From CAYSDH01 sp964429805 (GTDB lineage: Bacteria; Bacteroidota; Bacteroidia; Flavobacteriales_D; JABDKJ01): a stretch of DNA of 24,679 nt. Positions 8,349 through 16,534 of the stretch are shown here, one piece after another (position 1 is the first letter of the stretch; every line of letters begins with the position of its first letter). The position numbers were made by a program, and so were the translations under genes. The notes below the pieces were generated by a model that was not told where the DNA came from, did not search any database, and was given only the letters and a program-made list of their open reading frames with translations. The DNA lies in assembly GCA_964429805.1 (NCBI GenBank), contig CAYSDH010000052.1, positions 1 through 24,679 of the forward strand, read 5' to 3'.

Positions 8349-9171
8349 TGTTGCGGTCTATCTGATATGCCAGAGAAATAGTCGGGCTGTAGCCCAGGTT
8401 GTTGTCATAAATAGCCGCCACATCAAGTTTGAGTTGAGAGACCTCCATACCTATTCCAAAACCAGTCAGCGTAGGTTCTGTCCCCACTCCCGCACGGATG
8501 TACACCATGTCTACAACCATGTACTCCACACCTAACCTGATGGCCTCATCGGCATCTATGTCTTTGACTACCTCTGCAGTCATCATCGCTTTTTCAGAAA
8601 AAGTATACTGCGCACCAACCTTGAATAGGGTTCTGATTCGTTCTTCTGGGTCCTCTACCAAAATGCTGCGCGTGGGATTAAACAAGTGAGCGGCTATGCG
8701 TATTTCATTTGTTACATCAGCCATTACTCCAACTTCAGCAGTAAGGGTATTTGCCGAGCCAAATTCAAATTGTCTGATACGCGTGCTGTGGTAATTAACC
8801 TGCACTCCGATATTGACTATCTCGCTCAACTTTCTACCATAGGCCAAACCGAGTTTAGTTTCCTTGTACGTGTCCAGTCCTTCACTTAAATAACTGAGGC
8901 CCAACACTCCAGAATTAGTAGGGTAAGTAAAAGCCACTCCTTGGTAGTCTAGCCCTTCAACAAAGAATCTATTCTTGTAAAACACGGCCGCTTCCATAAA
9001 CTCTAGATCGGCCAATCCGGCTTGGTTATTCTGAATAGACCATATATCAGATAAGGTGACCGATGCATTGGCCAAACCTCCTGCGCGCGAACCGACTGGC
9101 TCGGGGTCATTCTGCCCGGTTAATACCAAACACGAAAAGAAGAAAAGTAGGTTGATTAGGTGGAGTTTCAT
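8341..9171 (-). CDS. PorV/PorQ-like outer-membrane beta-barrel protein
   Basis: 276 residues with a signal peptide (MKLHLINLLFFFSCLVLTGQ). The mature N-terminus, GSRAGGLANASVTLSDIW followed by a QNNQAGLA segment, is the pattern of the PorV/PorQ and FadL-like barrels of Bacteroidota, and the remainder is a run of amphipathic strands (YQGVAFTYPTNSGVLGLSYLS and similar). PorV/PorQ proteins work with the type IX secretion system, PorV acting as a shuttle for cargo. Which role this copy has cannot be told, and it is shorter than typical PorV or PorQ. The ATG overlaps the purE stop (TAATG), and the gene overlaps the helix-hairpin-helix barrel downstream, so these two surface proteins are made in one operon and may form a pair. 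Confidence 0.6.
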   Translation of the reverse strand: MKLHLINLLFFFSCLVLTGQNDPEPVGSRAGGLANASVTLSDIWSIQNNQAGLADLEFMEAAVFYKNRFFVEGLDYQGVAFTYPTNSGVLGLSYLSEGLDTYKETKLGLAYGRKLSEIVNIGVQVNYHSTRIRQFEFGSANTLTAEVGVMADVTNEIRIAAHLFNPTRSILVEDPEERIRTLFKVGAQYTFSEKAMMTAEVVKDIDADEAIRLGVEYMVVDMVYIRAGVGTEPTLTGFGIGMEVSQLKLDVAAIYDNNLGYSPTISLAYQIDRNSE

Positions 9172-9656
9172 TACTCCACATGCTTTATACTGTCCATAAC
9201 AGCTTCTTTCATAGTCGTCTTGTACTGCTCAATTTTTAATCGGACTTGCTCGTCAGATGCACCAATGATTTGAGCTGCTAAAATGCCGGCATTTTTCGCA
9301 CCGTTAAGTGCGACAGTTGCTACGGGCACTCCACCAGGCATTTGAAGTATAGAGAGCACAGAGTCCCAACCGTCTATGGAGTTACTGCTTTTTACGGGCA
9401 CTCCGATTACTGGCAATGGCGTACATGAGGCCGTCATACCTGGCAAATGAGCGGCTCCACCTGCCCCAGCAATAATCACTTTTAACCCTCTAGAAACAGC
9501 CGACTTGGCGTAGTCAACCATCCGTTCTGGCGTCCTGTGGGCAGAGACAACGGTCATTTCATAGCTCACTTGGAGTTCATCTAAAACCTCCGCAGCCGCA
9601 TTCATTACTGGCAAATCGCTCTTGCTGCCCATAATGATTCCTACCTGTGCATTCAT
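9171..9656 (-). CDS. purE: N5-carboxyaminoimidazole ribonucleotide mutase
   Basis: Rearranges N5-CAIR to CAIR in purine synthesis. 161 residues, the normal size of class I PurE. Conserved parts: the phosphate-binding GIIMGSKSDLPVM (6-18), the active-site SAHRTPERM (39-47), AGAGGAAHLPGMTA (63-76), GVPVKSS and the loop MPGGVPVATVALNGAKNAG. The catalytic histidines of SAHRTP and AAHLPG are both there. It lies 42 bp downstream of purK, the partner enzyme that makes N5-CAIR, and ends in an overlap with the PorV-like gene. Confidence 0.97.
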   Translation of the reverse strand: MNAQVGIIMGSKSDLPVMNAAAEVLDELQVSYEMTVVSAHRTPERMVDYAKSAVSRGLKVIIAGAGGAAHLPGMTASCTPLPVIGVPVKSSNSIDGWDSVLSILQMPGGVPVATVALNGAKNAGILAAQIIGASDEQVRLKIEQYKTTMKEAVMDSIKHVE

Positions 9657-9698
9657 GAAGCTAATGTACGTATTTGATGATGCAAACCGTATGAAAGA

Positions 9699-10841
9699 CT
9701 AGGCCTGCTCTGAGACTACAGTGAGGCCGTTTTTAAGTTGTTGAGCCTTGGTCATTGCCTCACTTAAACTGTCACCAAGCACGGTGATATGCCCCATTTT
9801 TCTGTACGGTCTAGTCTCTTGCTTGTGGTAATAGTGCAAAAATGACTCGCTCACCTCTTGCATCAACTCCTCACCCTTGAGCTTGGCTTTCCCTTCGTAA
9901 TCCTGATGCCCTAATAGGTTAATCATCACAGAAGGTTTGATGAGAGAGGTGTCTCCTAGTGGCTGGCCAGTAATAGCAAGCAGGTGCTGCTTGTACTGCG
10001 AAGTCACGTTGCCCTCTATGGTTTGGTGCCCACTATTATGCGGTCTAGGCGCTATCTCATTGATAAGCAAACTGCCATCTTTTAGGTAAAACATCTCAAC
10101 CGCTAAGACGCCCACCATCTGCAGCTCATCAATAAGCTCTTCGGCTATTCGCTGCGCTTTTTTCACAGAAGACTCCTCTATTCTGGCAGGCGACAAGAGC
10201 ATGTCTACCAGGTTTGCATGAGGATCAAACTCCATCTCNNNNNNNNNNATCTCTACAGGCGGGAAAGAGCGCACTTCACCAGCTTCATTGCGAGCGACAA
10301 TGACTGACAACTCCATCTCAAAATCCACGAGAGGCTCGATGACTGACGGCACATCAAACATATTTGACATATCTGCTTCAGTTCGAATAACAGATACCCC
10401 TTTACCATCATAACCGCCTCGTCTAGACTTCATCACAAACGGAGCCAGAATGCCTTTTGATAAGGCGTCTTCACGGCTATCGACTAACTGAAAATCAGCA
10501 GTTGGCAATCCCTTTTTCTTGTAAAATTCCTTTTGCGCCCCTTTATCTTGAACCATTTCTAGTACTTCCGCTTGCGGAAACACCTTTACTCCCTGAGCTG
10601 AAAGTTCCTTTAAGGCTTTTACAGAAACATGCTCTATTTCAACAGTAAGCACATCAAGTCCTTGGGCAAAATCAATGACATCTTTCTCGTCTTTAAACGA
10701 CCCCACTGTCAAGTCGCCATCCACATAGGTCACGGATGCCTCTGAGTTTGGGTCTAAAAAACAAAGCGTCACATTCATGTCAGCCGCAGCTTCGCTAAGC
10801 ATCATACCTAGCTGTCCACCTCCCAAAACTCCTATTTTCAT
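9699..10841 (-). CDS. purK: N5-carboxyaminoimidazole ribonucleotide synthase
   Basis: ATP-grasp enzyme that carboxylates AIR to N5-CAIR using bicarbonate, feeding PurE. The N-terminus MKIGVLGGGQLGMML, KSRRGGYDGKGV (ATP site) and EIAPRPHNSGHQTIEG are diagnostic. Start choice: ATG 10841 gives the usual 'MKIGVLGGGQLG', has AGAGGG just upstream and lies 20 bases after a good -7 box; ATG 10853 and TTG 10871 are in frame upstream. Ten N at 10239-10248 interrupt the middle, reading as VE-XXXX-EMEF. The five bases on each side are identical; merging them gives FPPVEMEFDPHANLV, the family sequence, and a protein of 375 residues. The gene is therefore probably intact. Confidence 0.95.
   Translation of the reverse strand: MKIGVLGGGQLGMMLSEAAADMNVTLCFLDPNSEASVTYVDGDLTVGSFKDEKDVIDFAQGLDVLTVEIEHVSVKALKELSAQGVKVFPQAEVLEMVQDKGAQKEFYKKKGLPTADFQLVDSREDALSKGILAPFVMKSRRGGYDGKGVSVIRTEADMSNMFDVPSVIEPLVDFEMELSVIVARNEAGEVRSFPPVEXXXXEMEFDPHANLVDMLLSPARIEESSVKKAQRIAEELIDELQMVGVLAVEMFYLKDGSLLINEIAPRPHNSGHQTIEGNVTSQYKQHLLAITGQPLGDTSLIKPSVMINLLGHQDYEGKAKLKGEELMQEVSESFLHYYHKQETRPYRKMGHITVLGDSLSEAMTKAQQLKNGLTVVSEQA
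10239..10248. other. 10-base N gap inside purK, probably artefactual
   Basis: Ten N separate ATCTC (10234-10238) from a second ATCTC (10249-10253). If the two flanks are overlapping contig ends, the true sequence has one ATCTC and no gap; 15 bases are removed and the reading frame is kept. Confidence 0.8.
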
Positions 10842-10860
10842 TCCCTCTTTCATTTGACGG

Positions 10861-10868
10861 CAAAAATA
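10861..10868 (-). promoter_or_regulatory. Candidate purK -7 box
   Basis: On the minus strand this reads TATTTTTG, an exact match to the Bacteroidota -7 consensus TAnnTTTG. It lies 19 bases before ATG 10841, so a transcript would start about 5-7 bases downstream of the box and carry a leader of roughly a dozen bases including AGAGGG. No clear TTG-type -33 element is seen. It would drive purK-purE and the two barrel genes behind them. Confidence 0.45.
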
Positions 10869-11051
10869 CAAGACACATTCTCATTATGGCACTTTAAGAC
10901 CGTGTGTCGCAATTGTATCTGCTGCGACTCGTCTGACACTCTTAAACTTTCACTTTTGTGAGTCTTTGATTCGTTAATAATTAAACAAGATGCCGCAGCT
11001 TTTTCATTGAAATAGCGCAATATTTGGCTTCGATTAGCATTAGTAAAGCAG

Positions 11052-11906
11052 TTGAACAAAAGTGTATACATAGTCCTTCTCTCGTTCCTCTTCCTTTTTG
11101 GGACGAAACACGTGGATGCGCAGCGAGGCATTGACCCATACATGGAGATTGGCCTAACGGCTGGATACTCCTACTATATCGGTGATATCAATCCGTATAC
11201 GCACTTTGGCCCCCGTAAAAAACTAGCTTATGGCGGATTGTATCGCATTAATTTGACAAAGAGGCATGTCATTAGATTTCAAGGATTACGGGTAAACGTA
11301 GAGGCTTTTGACTCTGATAATTCTAACCCCAACCTGGTCAATCGAAATTTGAATTTTAGAAACAAGATGACCGAGCTCTCTATGCTCCTCGAGATTAATT
11401 TTCACCCTTATGGACTGGGTGAAATTGGAGAAGGGTTTACACCTTATGTGTTTGGCGGACTGGCTTATTTCACCATGAATCCAGAGACGCAGGTCAATGG
11501 CAACTATGTAGAACTCATACCTCTCGCTACAGAAGGTCAAGGATCAGAAGATGGTCCTGCGGCATATAAGAGAGGGCAAATGGCCATTCCGTTTGGCGTG
11601 GGCATCAAAACGGGACTTGGTAAACGCTTGGCCTTTAATTTAGAGTGGGGCATCAGACGCACCTGGACAGATTACATAGATGATGTGAGTGGTGTGTATG
11701 CTGACCCTGATGTAGTTCGAGACATAAGTGGTGACCTGGGCAGAGAACTTGCAGACAGAACGATAGTACCAATAGGCTTCAATGGAGACAACACGGGAAT
11801 GGCTCGTGGAAACCCCGAAAACAGAGATTGGTACTTCTACTCTGGTGTTATTTTGAGTTACCGACTTGGCAAAAATGACAAAGGGTGCTGGGAAGGCGGC
11901 CGCTAA
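11052..11906 (+). CDS. DUF6089 family outer-membrane beta-barrel protein
   Basis: 284 residues, start TTG 11052. The signal peptide is MNKSVYIVLLSFLFLFGTKHVDA, with cleavage before QRG. The mature part (MEIGLTAGYSYYIGDINPY, then Arg/Gly/aromatic strands such as YGGLYRINLTKRHVIRFQG) is the DUF6089 pattern, and the final strands (WYFYSGVILSYRL) are amphipathic. Function is unknown. In many Bacteroidota a DUF6089 gene precedes uppS and bamA, exactly as here, so a link to outer-membrane assembly or to type IX secretion is reasonable but inferred. A 94-bp spacer to uppS holds an ACGCTT/AAGCGT inverted repeat (from 11911) without a T-run, so readthrough into uppS is likely. Confidence 0.78.
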   Translation: MNKSVYIVLLSFLFLFGTKHVDAQRGIDPYMEIGLTAGYSYYIGDINPYTHFGPRKKLAYGGLYRINLTKRHVIRFQGLRVNVEAFDSDNSNPNLVNRNLNFRNKMTELSMLLEINFHPYGLGEIGEGFTPYVFGGLAYFTMNPETQVNGNYVELIPLATEGQGSEDGPAAYKRGQMAIPFGVGIKTGLGKRLAFNLEWGIRRTWTDYIDDVSGVYADPDVVRDISGDLGRELADRTIVPIGFNGDNTGMARGNPENRDWYFYSGVILSYRLGKNDKGCWEGGR

Positions 11907-12000
11907 ATGGACGCTTGGCAATAAAGAAGCGTAATACTTAAGATTTGTTAAATGCGTGGGAAAAGTACTTAATGTGCTAACTTCGCGCGTTAAATACGCT

Positions 12001-12753
12001 ATGGACCCCCTTCTAAAGAGTAAAATAGACCCCAAGAGAGTGCCTGAGCACGTAGCCATTATTATGGATGGTAACGGACGCTGGGCTAAAAGTCGCGGTG
12101 AAGTCCGGATTTTTGGTCACATGAATGGGGTCGAGTCTGTAAGAGCTTCGCTCAAAGCAGCCAGAGAAATTGGTGTCAAGTACCTCACGCTCTACGCTTT
12201 TTCTACAGAAAACTGGAACAGACCAAAGGAAGAAGTAGATGCCCTGATGGACCTACTAGTTTCGACAATAGTCAACGAGATAGAAGACCTTCATAAAGAA
12301 TCTGTGCAACTCATGGCCATCGGAGATATTGAAAACCTGCCAGAGAGCTGCAGGTCTGCACTAAAAGAAGGCGTTGAAAAAACCAAGGATAACGAGAAGA
12401 CAACATTGGTTCTCGCTTTGAGTTATAGTTCTCGATGGGAAATTTTGAACGCGGTAAAAGACATTGCTTCTAAAGTGAAAACTGGAGTTCTAGATGTGAA
12501 TGAAATAGACAGTGCTGCCTTTGAAAAAAGTCTGACTACTGCCGGTCTACCTGACCCAGAGCTCATGATTAGAACAAGCGGTGAGCACCGCATTAGCAAC
12601 TTCTTGCTCTGGCAAATGGCCTATGCCGAGCTTTATTTTACAGAGACCCACTGGCCGGACTTTAGAAAAGAACACTTCTTTGAAGCCATACTCTCATATC
12701 AGCAAAGAGAAAGACGCTTCGGAAAGACGAGTGAACAAATTACAGAAAATTGA
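12001..12753 (+). CDS. uppS: Isoprenyl transferase (undecaprenyl diphosphate synthase)
   Basis: Makes the C55 lipid carrier for peptidoglycan and O-antigen from farnesyl and isopentenyl diphosphates. 250 residues from ATG 12001. Motifs: VAIIMDGNGRWAK with the catalytic D23, TLYAFSTENWNRPKEEV, and PDPELMIRTSGEHRISNFLLWQ followed by AELYF near the C-terminus. The frame is open upstream to a GTG at 11956, but ATG 12001 gives the normal short N-terminus (DPLLKSKIDPKRVPEHVAI). The TGA overlaps the TTG start of bamA (TTGA), which couples lipid-carrier supply with outer-membrane assembly in one operon. Confidence 0.95.
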   Translation: MDPLLKSKIDPKRVPEHVAIIMDGNGRWAKSRGEVRIFGHMNGVESVRASLKAAREIGVKYLTLYAFSTENWNRPKEEVDALMDLLVSTIVNEIEDLHKESVQLMAIGDIENLPESCRSALKEGVEKTKDNEKTTLVLALSYSSRWEILNAVKDIASKVKTGVLDVNEIDSAAFEKSLTTAGLPDPELMIRTSGEHRISNFLLWQMAYAELYFTETHWPDFRKEHFFEAILSYQQRERRFGKTSEQITEN

Positions 12754-15281
12754 AAAAGCACCTCATCCTCCTCTCTGTCACGCTTTTGAGTGTGACATTA
12801 TTCAGTCAGGATACTACCCAGACATCAAAGGAATATCTGGAAGTATTTTCGTCCAAGACATTTACCGTGGGCGGCATCACCATCAGAGGCGCTGAGACCA
12901 CTGATGTGCAAGCCATAAAGTTGTTTGCCGGCATCAAAGAAGGCGACCAACTCGAGGTACCCGGAGAGCGTATTCCAAAGGCCATTCAGAATCTATGGGA
13001 CCAAGATCTTTTTTCTGACATAACAATCTCTGCGGCTGAGATTAGAGGAGAGACTATATATCTTCTTATTGAGATAGTCGAACTTCCGAAGGTGGCCAAT
13101 AAGAGCTTTGTTGATGCCAATAATAATGGCCTCAGAAAAGGTGTGTCTGATGACCTGAACGAAGAAATAGGACCAATTGGCGGACGAATAGCAAACGAAA
13201 ACTTCAAGACAAATTCTGAAAACATCATCCGTAATTATTTTGTGAATAAAGGCTACTTAAACGCAACGGTACGTGCCAAAGAATTAAAGAATCCCACTCA
13301 GACAGAGCGCATTGACCTCCAGTTTGTGGTGGACCGTGGCCCTCGTATTAAAGTCAACGCTATTGAGTTTGAGGGCGTCTCCGCCTTTGAAGAACAGAAG
13401 CTCAAAAAGAAGATGAAGAATACCAAAGAGAAGAAGTGGTATCGACTCTTTAAGCGGTCTAAATTCATTCAGCGTGACTACATGGAAGACCAAGATAGAC
13501 TTATGGCCTTCTATAACGGTAAAGGACACCGAAACGCAAAAATTCTAATAGACACGGTATATAACCACAGCGATAATACGGTCAACGTGAAGCTGGGAAT
13601 GAAGGAAGGAAACAAGTTTTACTTCGGTAACATCGCCTTTCTTGGTAACTCGAAGTATAAAACCGAACGCTTAGAAGACCGTCTAGGACTAACAAGGGGT
13701 GATGTCTATGACCGTGTCAAGTTGGAAGAAAGACTGTTTGGCGGACCAGATGGAGGTGATGTCAGCTCGCTGTATCTTGACAATGGGTATCTCTCTTTTA
13801 ATGCCAATCCGGTAGAAGTTGGTGTCAATCAAGACAGTATTGACATAGAAGTCAGAATCTACGAGGGAAAACAATACAGAATTAACAAAGTGAGTGTAGC
13901 TGGCAACACCATCACCAATGACCATGTGGTGATGCGCGAAATCCGGACTCGCCCTGGTGACCTTTTCTCACGTGCTGACCTGATGAGAACTCAGCGAGAG
14001 CTTGCTGCGCTGGGCTATTTTTCTCCTGAAGGTTTTGGTGTCAACCCTATTCAGAACCCAACTGAAGGCACTGTTGATATAGAATATACGGTAGAAGAAA
14101 AGCCAAGTGACCAGATTGAGCTACAAGGCGGATGGGGCGGTGGCCGTCTTGTAGGAACCTTTGGTGTGAGCTTTAATAATTTCTCAATCAGAAATATCTT
14201 TAAAGGAAAAAAATACTGGACTCCAGTGCCAAAGGGTGACGGTCAACGTTTGTCAATCAGAGCCCAAACCAATGGTTCGTTTTATACTGCATACACGCTT
14301 TCTTTTGTTGAGCCATGGCTCGGAGGGCGCAAGCCTAATTCGTTTAGCTTATCTGTTCAGCGATCAAAGCAGACCAACGGTCTTAATGTGACTGACTCGT
14401 CTATAGGTGCGCAAGAATTAGTTATTACTGGTGGTTCACTCGGACTAGGAAAGAGACTAACGAGACCTGATGATTACTTTCAGCTCTTCGTTTCTGGATC
14501 ATATCAGCACTATAGCCTACTCAACTTTGGTAGCATATTTAGCTTTGCTACGGGTACTTCAAATAACTTGGCCATCACAGGGTCAATATTACGAGACTCT
14601 CGTTCTATCAACCCTATCTTTTACTCTTCAGGATCAAAGACGGGCCTAACGGTAAAGGTGACACCACTTGCCGCAGTCCACAAGCGTGGTGATTTTTCTA
14701 ATGCCACTGATCAAGATAAGTTTGACTGGGTGCAGTATCACAAATGGAAGTTCACATCTGAGTGGTATACCCCACTTAGCCGCAGATCAGAAGATGGCGG
14801 ACACAAATTTGTACTCTACACGAAAGTTGGAGCAGGTTACCTCGGTAACTTCAACAAAACGATTGGAGATAGTCCTTTTGAGCGATTCTACCTTGGTGGA
14901 TCCGCACTGACAGGCTTTCAGCTAGACGGACGTGAGATTATAGCCCTTCGTGGTTATGATGACCTTTCGCTCTCACCAGCCACTGGAAGCACCTTTATTA
15001 ATAAATACAGCATGGAGTTGAGATACCTTATCTCACCTAATCCTAATGCAACGATCTTTGGACTCGGATTTTTAGAGGCTGGAGACACATGGTCAGACTT
15101 CAAAGACTTCAATCCCTTTGCTGTCAAGCGTTCCACAGGTGTCGGACTCCGCATTTTCTTACCAATGTTTGGACTCATGGGTCTAGATTATGGTTGGAGA
15201 CTTGATGATGTTCTTAATAACCCTGGCATGCCTCTCGGACAGTTCCACTTCACCATTGGCATGAATCTTGGGGAGCTCTGA
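12750..15281 (+). CDS. bamA: Outer-membrane protein assembly factor BamA (Omp85)
   Basis: 843 residues, start TTG 12750 overlapping uppS. Signal peptide MKKHLILLSVTLLSVTLFS. POTRA-type repeats follow from about residue 36 (FTVGGITIRGAETTDVQAI), with later ones beginning near IKVNAIEFEGVSAFEE, FYFGNIAFLGNSKYKTERL and YRINKVSVAGNTITNDHVV. The C-terminal ~370 residues form the barrel, with the Omp85 loop-6 signature LRGY (R734) and a C-terminal HFTIGMNLGEL strand. BamA inserts and folds beta-barrel proteins in the outer membrane. The two Skp-like chaperone genes directly behind it are its usual partners. Confidence 0.95.
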   Translation: MKKHLILLSVTLLSVTLFSQDTTQTSKEYLEVFSSKTFTVGGITIRGAETTDVQAIKLFAGIKEGDQLEVPGERIPKAIQNLWDQDLFSDITISAAEIRGETIYLLIEIVELPKVANKSFVDANNNGLRKGVSDDLNEEIGPIGGRIANENFKTNSENIIRNYFVNKGYLNATVRAKELKNPTQTERIDLQFVVDRGPRIKVNAIEFEGVSAFEEQKLKKKMKNTKEKKWYRLFKRSKFIQRDYMEDQDRLMAFYNGKGHRNAKILIDTVYNHSDNTVNVKLGMKEGNKFYFGNIAFLGNSKYKTERLEDRLGLTRGDVYDRVKLEERLFGGPDGGDVSSLYLDNGYLSFNANPVEVGVNQDSIDIEVRIYEGKQYRINKVSVAGNTITNDHVVMREIRTRPGDLFSRADLMRTQRELAALGYFSPEGFGVNPIQNPTEGTVDIEYTVEEKPSDQIELQGGWGGGRLVGTFGVSFNNFSIRNIFKGKKYWTPVPKGDGQRLSIRAQTNGSFYTAYTLSFVEPWLGGRKPNSFSLSVQRSKQTNGLNVTDSSIGAQELVITGGSLGLGKRLTRPDDYFQLFVSGSYQHYSLLNFGSIFSFATGTSNNLAITGSILRDSRSINPIFYSSGSKTGLTVKVTPLAAVHKRGDFSNATDQDKFDWVQYHKWKFTSEWYTPLSRRSEDGGHKFVLYTKVGAGYLGNFNKTIGDSPFERFYLGGSALTGFQLDGREIIALRGYDDLSLSPATGSTFINKYSMELRYLISPNPNATIFGLGFLEAGDTWSDFKDFNPFAVKRSTGVGLRIFLPMFGLMGLDYGWRLDDVLNNPGMPLGQFHFTIGMNLGEL

Positions 15282-15323
15282 TTGAAATTTGTTTTACCTT
15301 CGATGACCCTGAAAATCATTCGC

Positions 15324-15926
15324 ATGAAAAAAGTACTCGCATCCCTTGTTTTTTGTAGCATTTTCCTAGCCGGAATGGCACAGCAGAAATATGCTTTCGT
15401 TGAGACATCTTACATTCTCGAAAATATGCCAGAATACGCTGAGGCGCAGACTGCGCTCAATGCTGCTTCTGAAGAATGGCAAAACGAGATTGAAAAGAGA
15501 TATGAATCAATTGAGCGTCTGTACAAAGCTTATCAGGCTGAAGCTGTGCTTCTTACAGATGAGATGAAAGCGAAACGTGAAGAGGAAATTGTACGAAAAG
15601 AGAAGGAAGCAAAGGAACTTCAAAAGCAACGCTTTGGTGTAAAGGGAGACCTTTTCAAGAAGAGACAAGAGCTGATACAGCCAATTCAAGAGCGCGTATT
15701 TGAGGCTATTCGTGAGTATGCCGTGGAAGGTGGATATACTGCCGTGTTAGATAAATCAAGCCAGTCTGGCGTGCTTTATGTAAACTCTAAGTATGACAAA
15801 AGCGACAAGATTTTGAGAAAAATGGGTATCCGTCCAGGTGAGTTTCAAAAAACCGAATCGGAGAAAACTGACTCTTCAAGCGGAGGTTCAGACATCAAAA
15901 AAGACATTCCAGTAGAACGGAAATAA
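15324..15926 (+). CDS. OmpH/Skp family periplasmic chaperone (first copy)
   Basis: 200 residues from ATG 15324; an upstream in-frame TTG at 15282 would add a non-signal extension. Signal peptide MKKVLASLVFCSIFLAGMA, then QKYAFVETSYILENMPEY, the start of the Skp body, followed by a long charged coiled coil (residues ~40-125) rich in Glu/Lys and the closing YTAVLDKSSQSGVLYVNSKYDKSD. A Ser/Lys/Glu-rich tail of about 25 residues follows. Skp binds unfolded outer-membrane proteins in the periplasm and hands them to BamA, encoded 42 bp upstream. Confidence 0.9.
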   Translation: MKKVLASLVFCSIFLAGMAQQKYAFVETSYILENMPEYAEAQTALNAASEEWQNEIEKRYESIERLYKAYQAEAVLLTDEMKAKREEEIVRKEKEAKELQKQRFGVKGDLFKKRQELIQPIQERVFEAIREYAVEGGYTAVLDKSSQSGVLYVNSKYDKSDKILRKMGIRPGEFQKTESEKTDSSSGGSDIKKDIPVERK

Positions 15927-15945
15927 GAACATTTATTTAATCGAC

Positions 15946-16449
15946 ATGAAAAAAGTAGTATTACTCATCGCGGCCATTTGTTTGGTCCAATTATCAGTTT
16001 CGGCTCAAACTAAACTGGGTCACATCAATTCGCAAGAATTACTGAATGCCATGCCCGAAAAAGCGGCTGCAGAGCAGCAAATGGCCACTTTTAGAGACCA
16101 ACTCGAAAAGAGAATGGTTGCCATTCAGGCTGATTATCAGGAAAAAGTGAAAGCCTTTGAGGCCCTTGACCCTAATACACCTCAGAGTACGATTGAGGAC
16201 ATGAGAAATGACATCATAACCATGCAAGGAAGGATACAAGAGTACCCAGTCAATGCAGAGCAGGAGATGATGGCAAAGAATGAAGAATTACTTACCCCGA
16301 TGCTCGCCAAGCTGCAAGATGCAATTACTGCAGTTGGTAAGGAAAACGGATACAACTACATTTTCGATATCGGAAACGGTACAGGCTTTATGGTCTATGA
16401 AGACGGTGAAGATTTAACGGATATCGTCAAAGCGAAATTGGGTCTCTAA
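15946..16449 (+). CDS. OmpH/Skp family periplasmic chaperone (second copy)
   Basis: 167 residues, ATG 15946, 19 bp after the first Skp gene. Signal peptide MKKVVLLIAAICLVQLSVSA, then KLGHINSQELLNAMPEKAAAEQ, a coiled-coil middle and the C-terminal fold (ENGYNYIFDIGNGTGFMVYEDGEDLTDIV). The two copies are only distantly alike and differ in length, so the pair is old; tandem Skp genes behind bamA are common in this phylum. The gene is followed by a strong terminator, which closes the envelope operon. Confidence 0.92.
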   Translation: MKKVVLLIAAICLVQLSVSAQTKLGHINSQELLNAMPEKAAAEQQMATFRDQLEKRMVAIQADYQEKVKAFEALDPNTPQSTIEDMRNDIITMQGRIQEYPVNAEQEMMAKNEELLTPMLAKLQDAITAVGKENGYNYIFDIGNGTGFMVYEDGEDLTDIVKAKLGL

Positions 16450-16479
16450 GTATTCCCTTTTTACAGCAACTTATTATGA

Positions 16480-16511
16480 AGGCCTTCGTAGAACTACGGA
16501 GGTCTTTTTTT
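16480..16511 (+). terminator. Rho-independent terminator of the bamA-skp operon
   Basis: An 11-bp stem (AGGCCTTCGTA with TACGGAGGTCT, two G-U pairs) around a GAAC loop is followed by seven T. It lies 30 bases after the stop of the second Skp gene. The 3' arm can instead pair with the next bases (see the overlapping hairpin at 16499-16518). Confidence 0.9.
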
Positions 16512-16518
16512 AGACCTC
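16499..16518 (+). terminator. Second, overlapping terminator-like hairpin
   Basis: GAGGTCT (16499-16505) and AGACCTC (16512-16518) pair perfectly around six T, followed by four more T. Because it uses the 3' arm of the first terminator, the two folds exclude each other. The perfect arms would also serve as a terminator on the opposite strand only weakly, since no T-run follows there. Confidence 0.5.
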
Positions 16519-16534
16519 TTTTAAACCCTTTATA

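Noticed and set aside
10850..11143. Minus-strand open frame of 97 codons across the purK/DUF6089 spacer
   Set aside because: It overlaps the well-supported start and signal peptide of the DUF6089 gene and the purK start and promoter region, has no recognisable domain, and its composition fits a chance frame.
11911..11932. ACGCTT/AAGCGT inverted repeat after the DUF6089 gene as a terminator
   Set aside because: A six-base stem with a ten-base loop and no T-run is too weak.
11978..11985. TAACTTCG before uppS as a promoter
   Set aside because: One mismatch to TAnnTTTG and no -33 element at a suitable distance; likely part of a readthrough operon.
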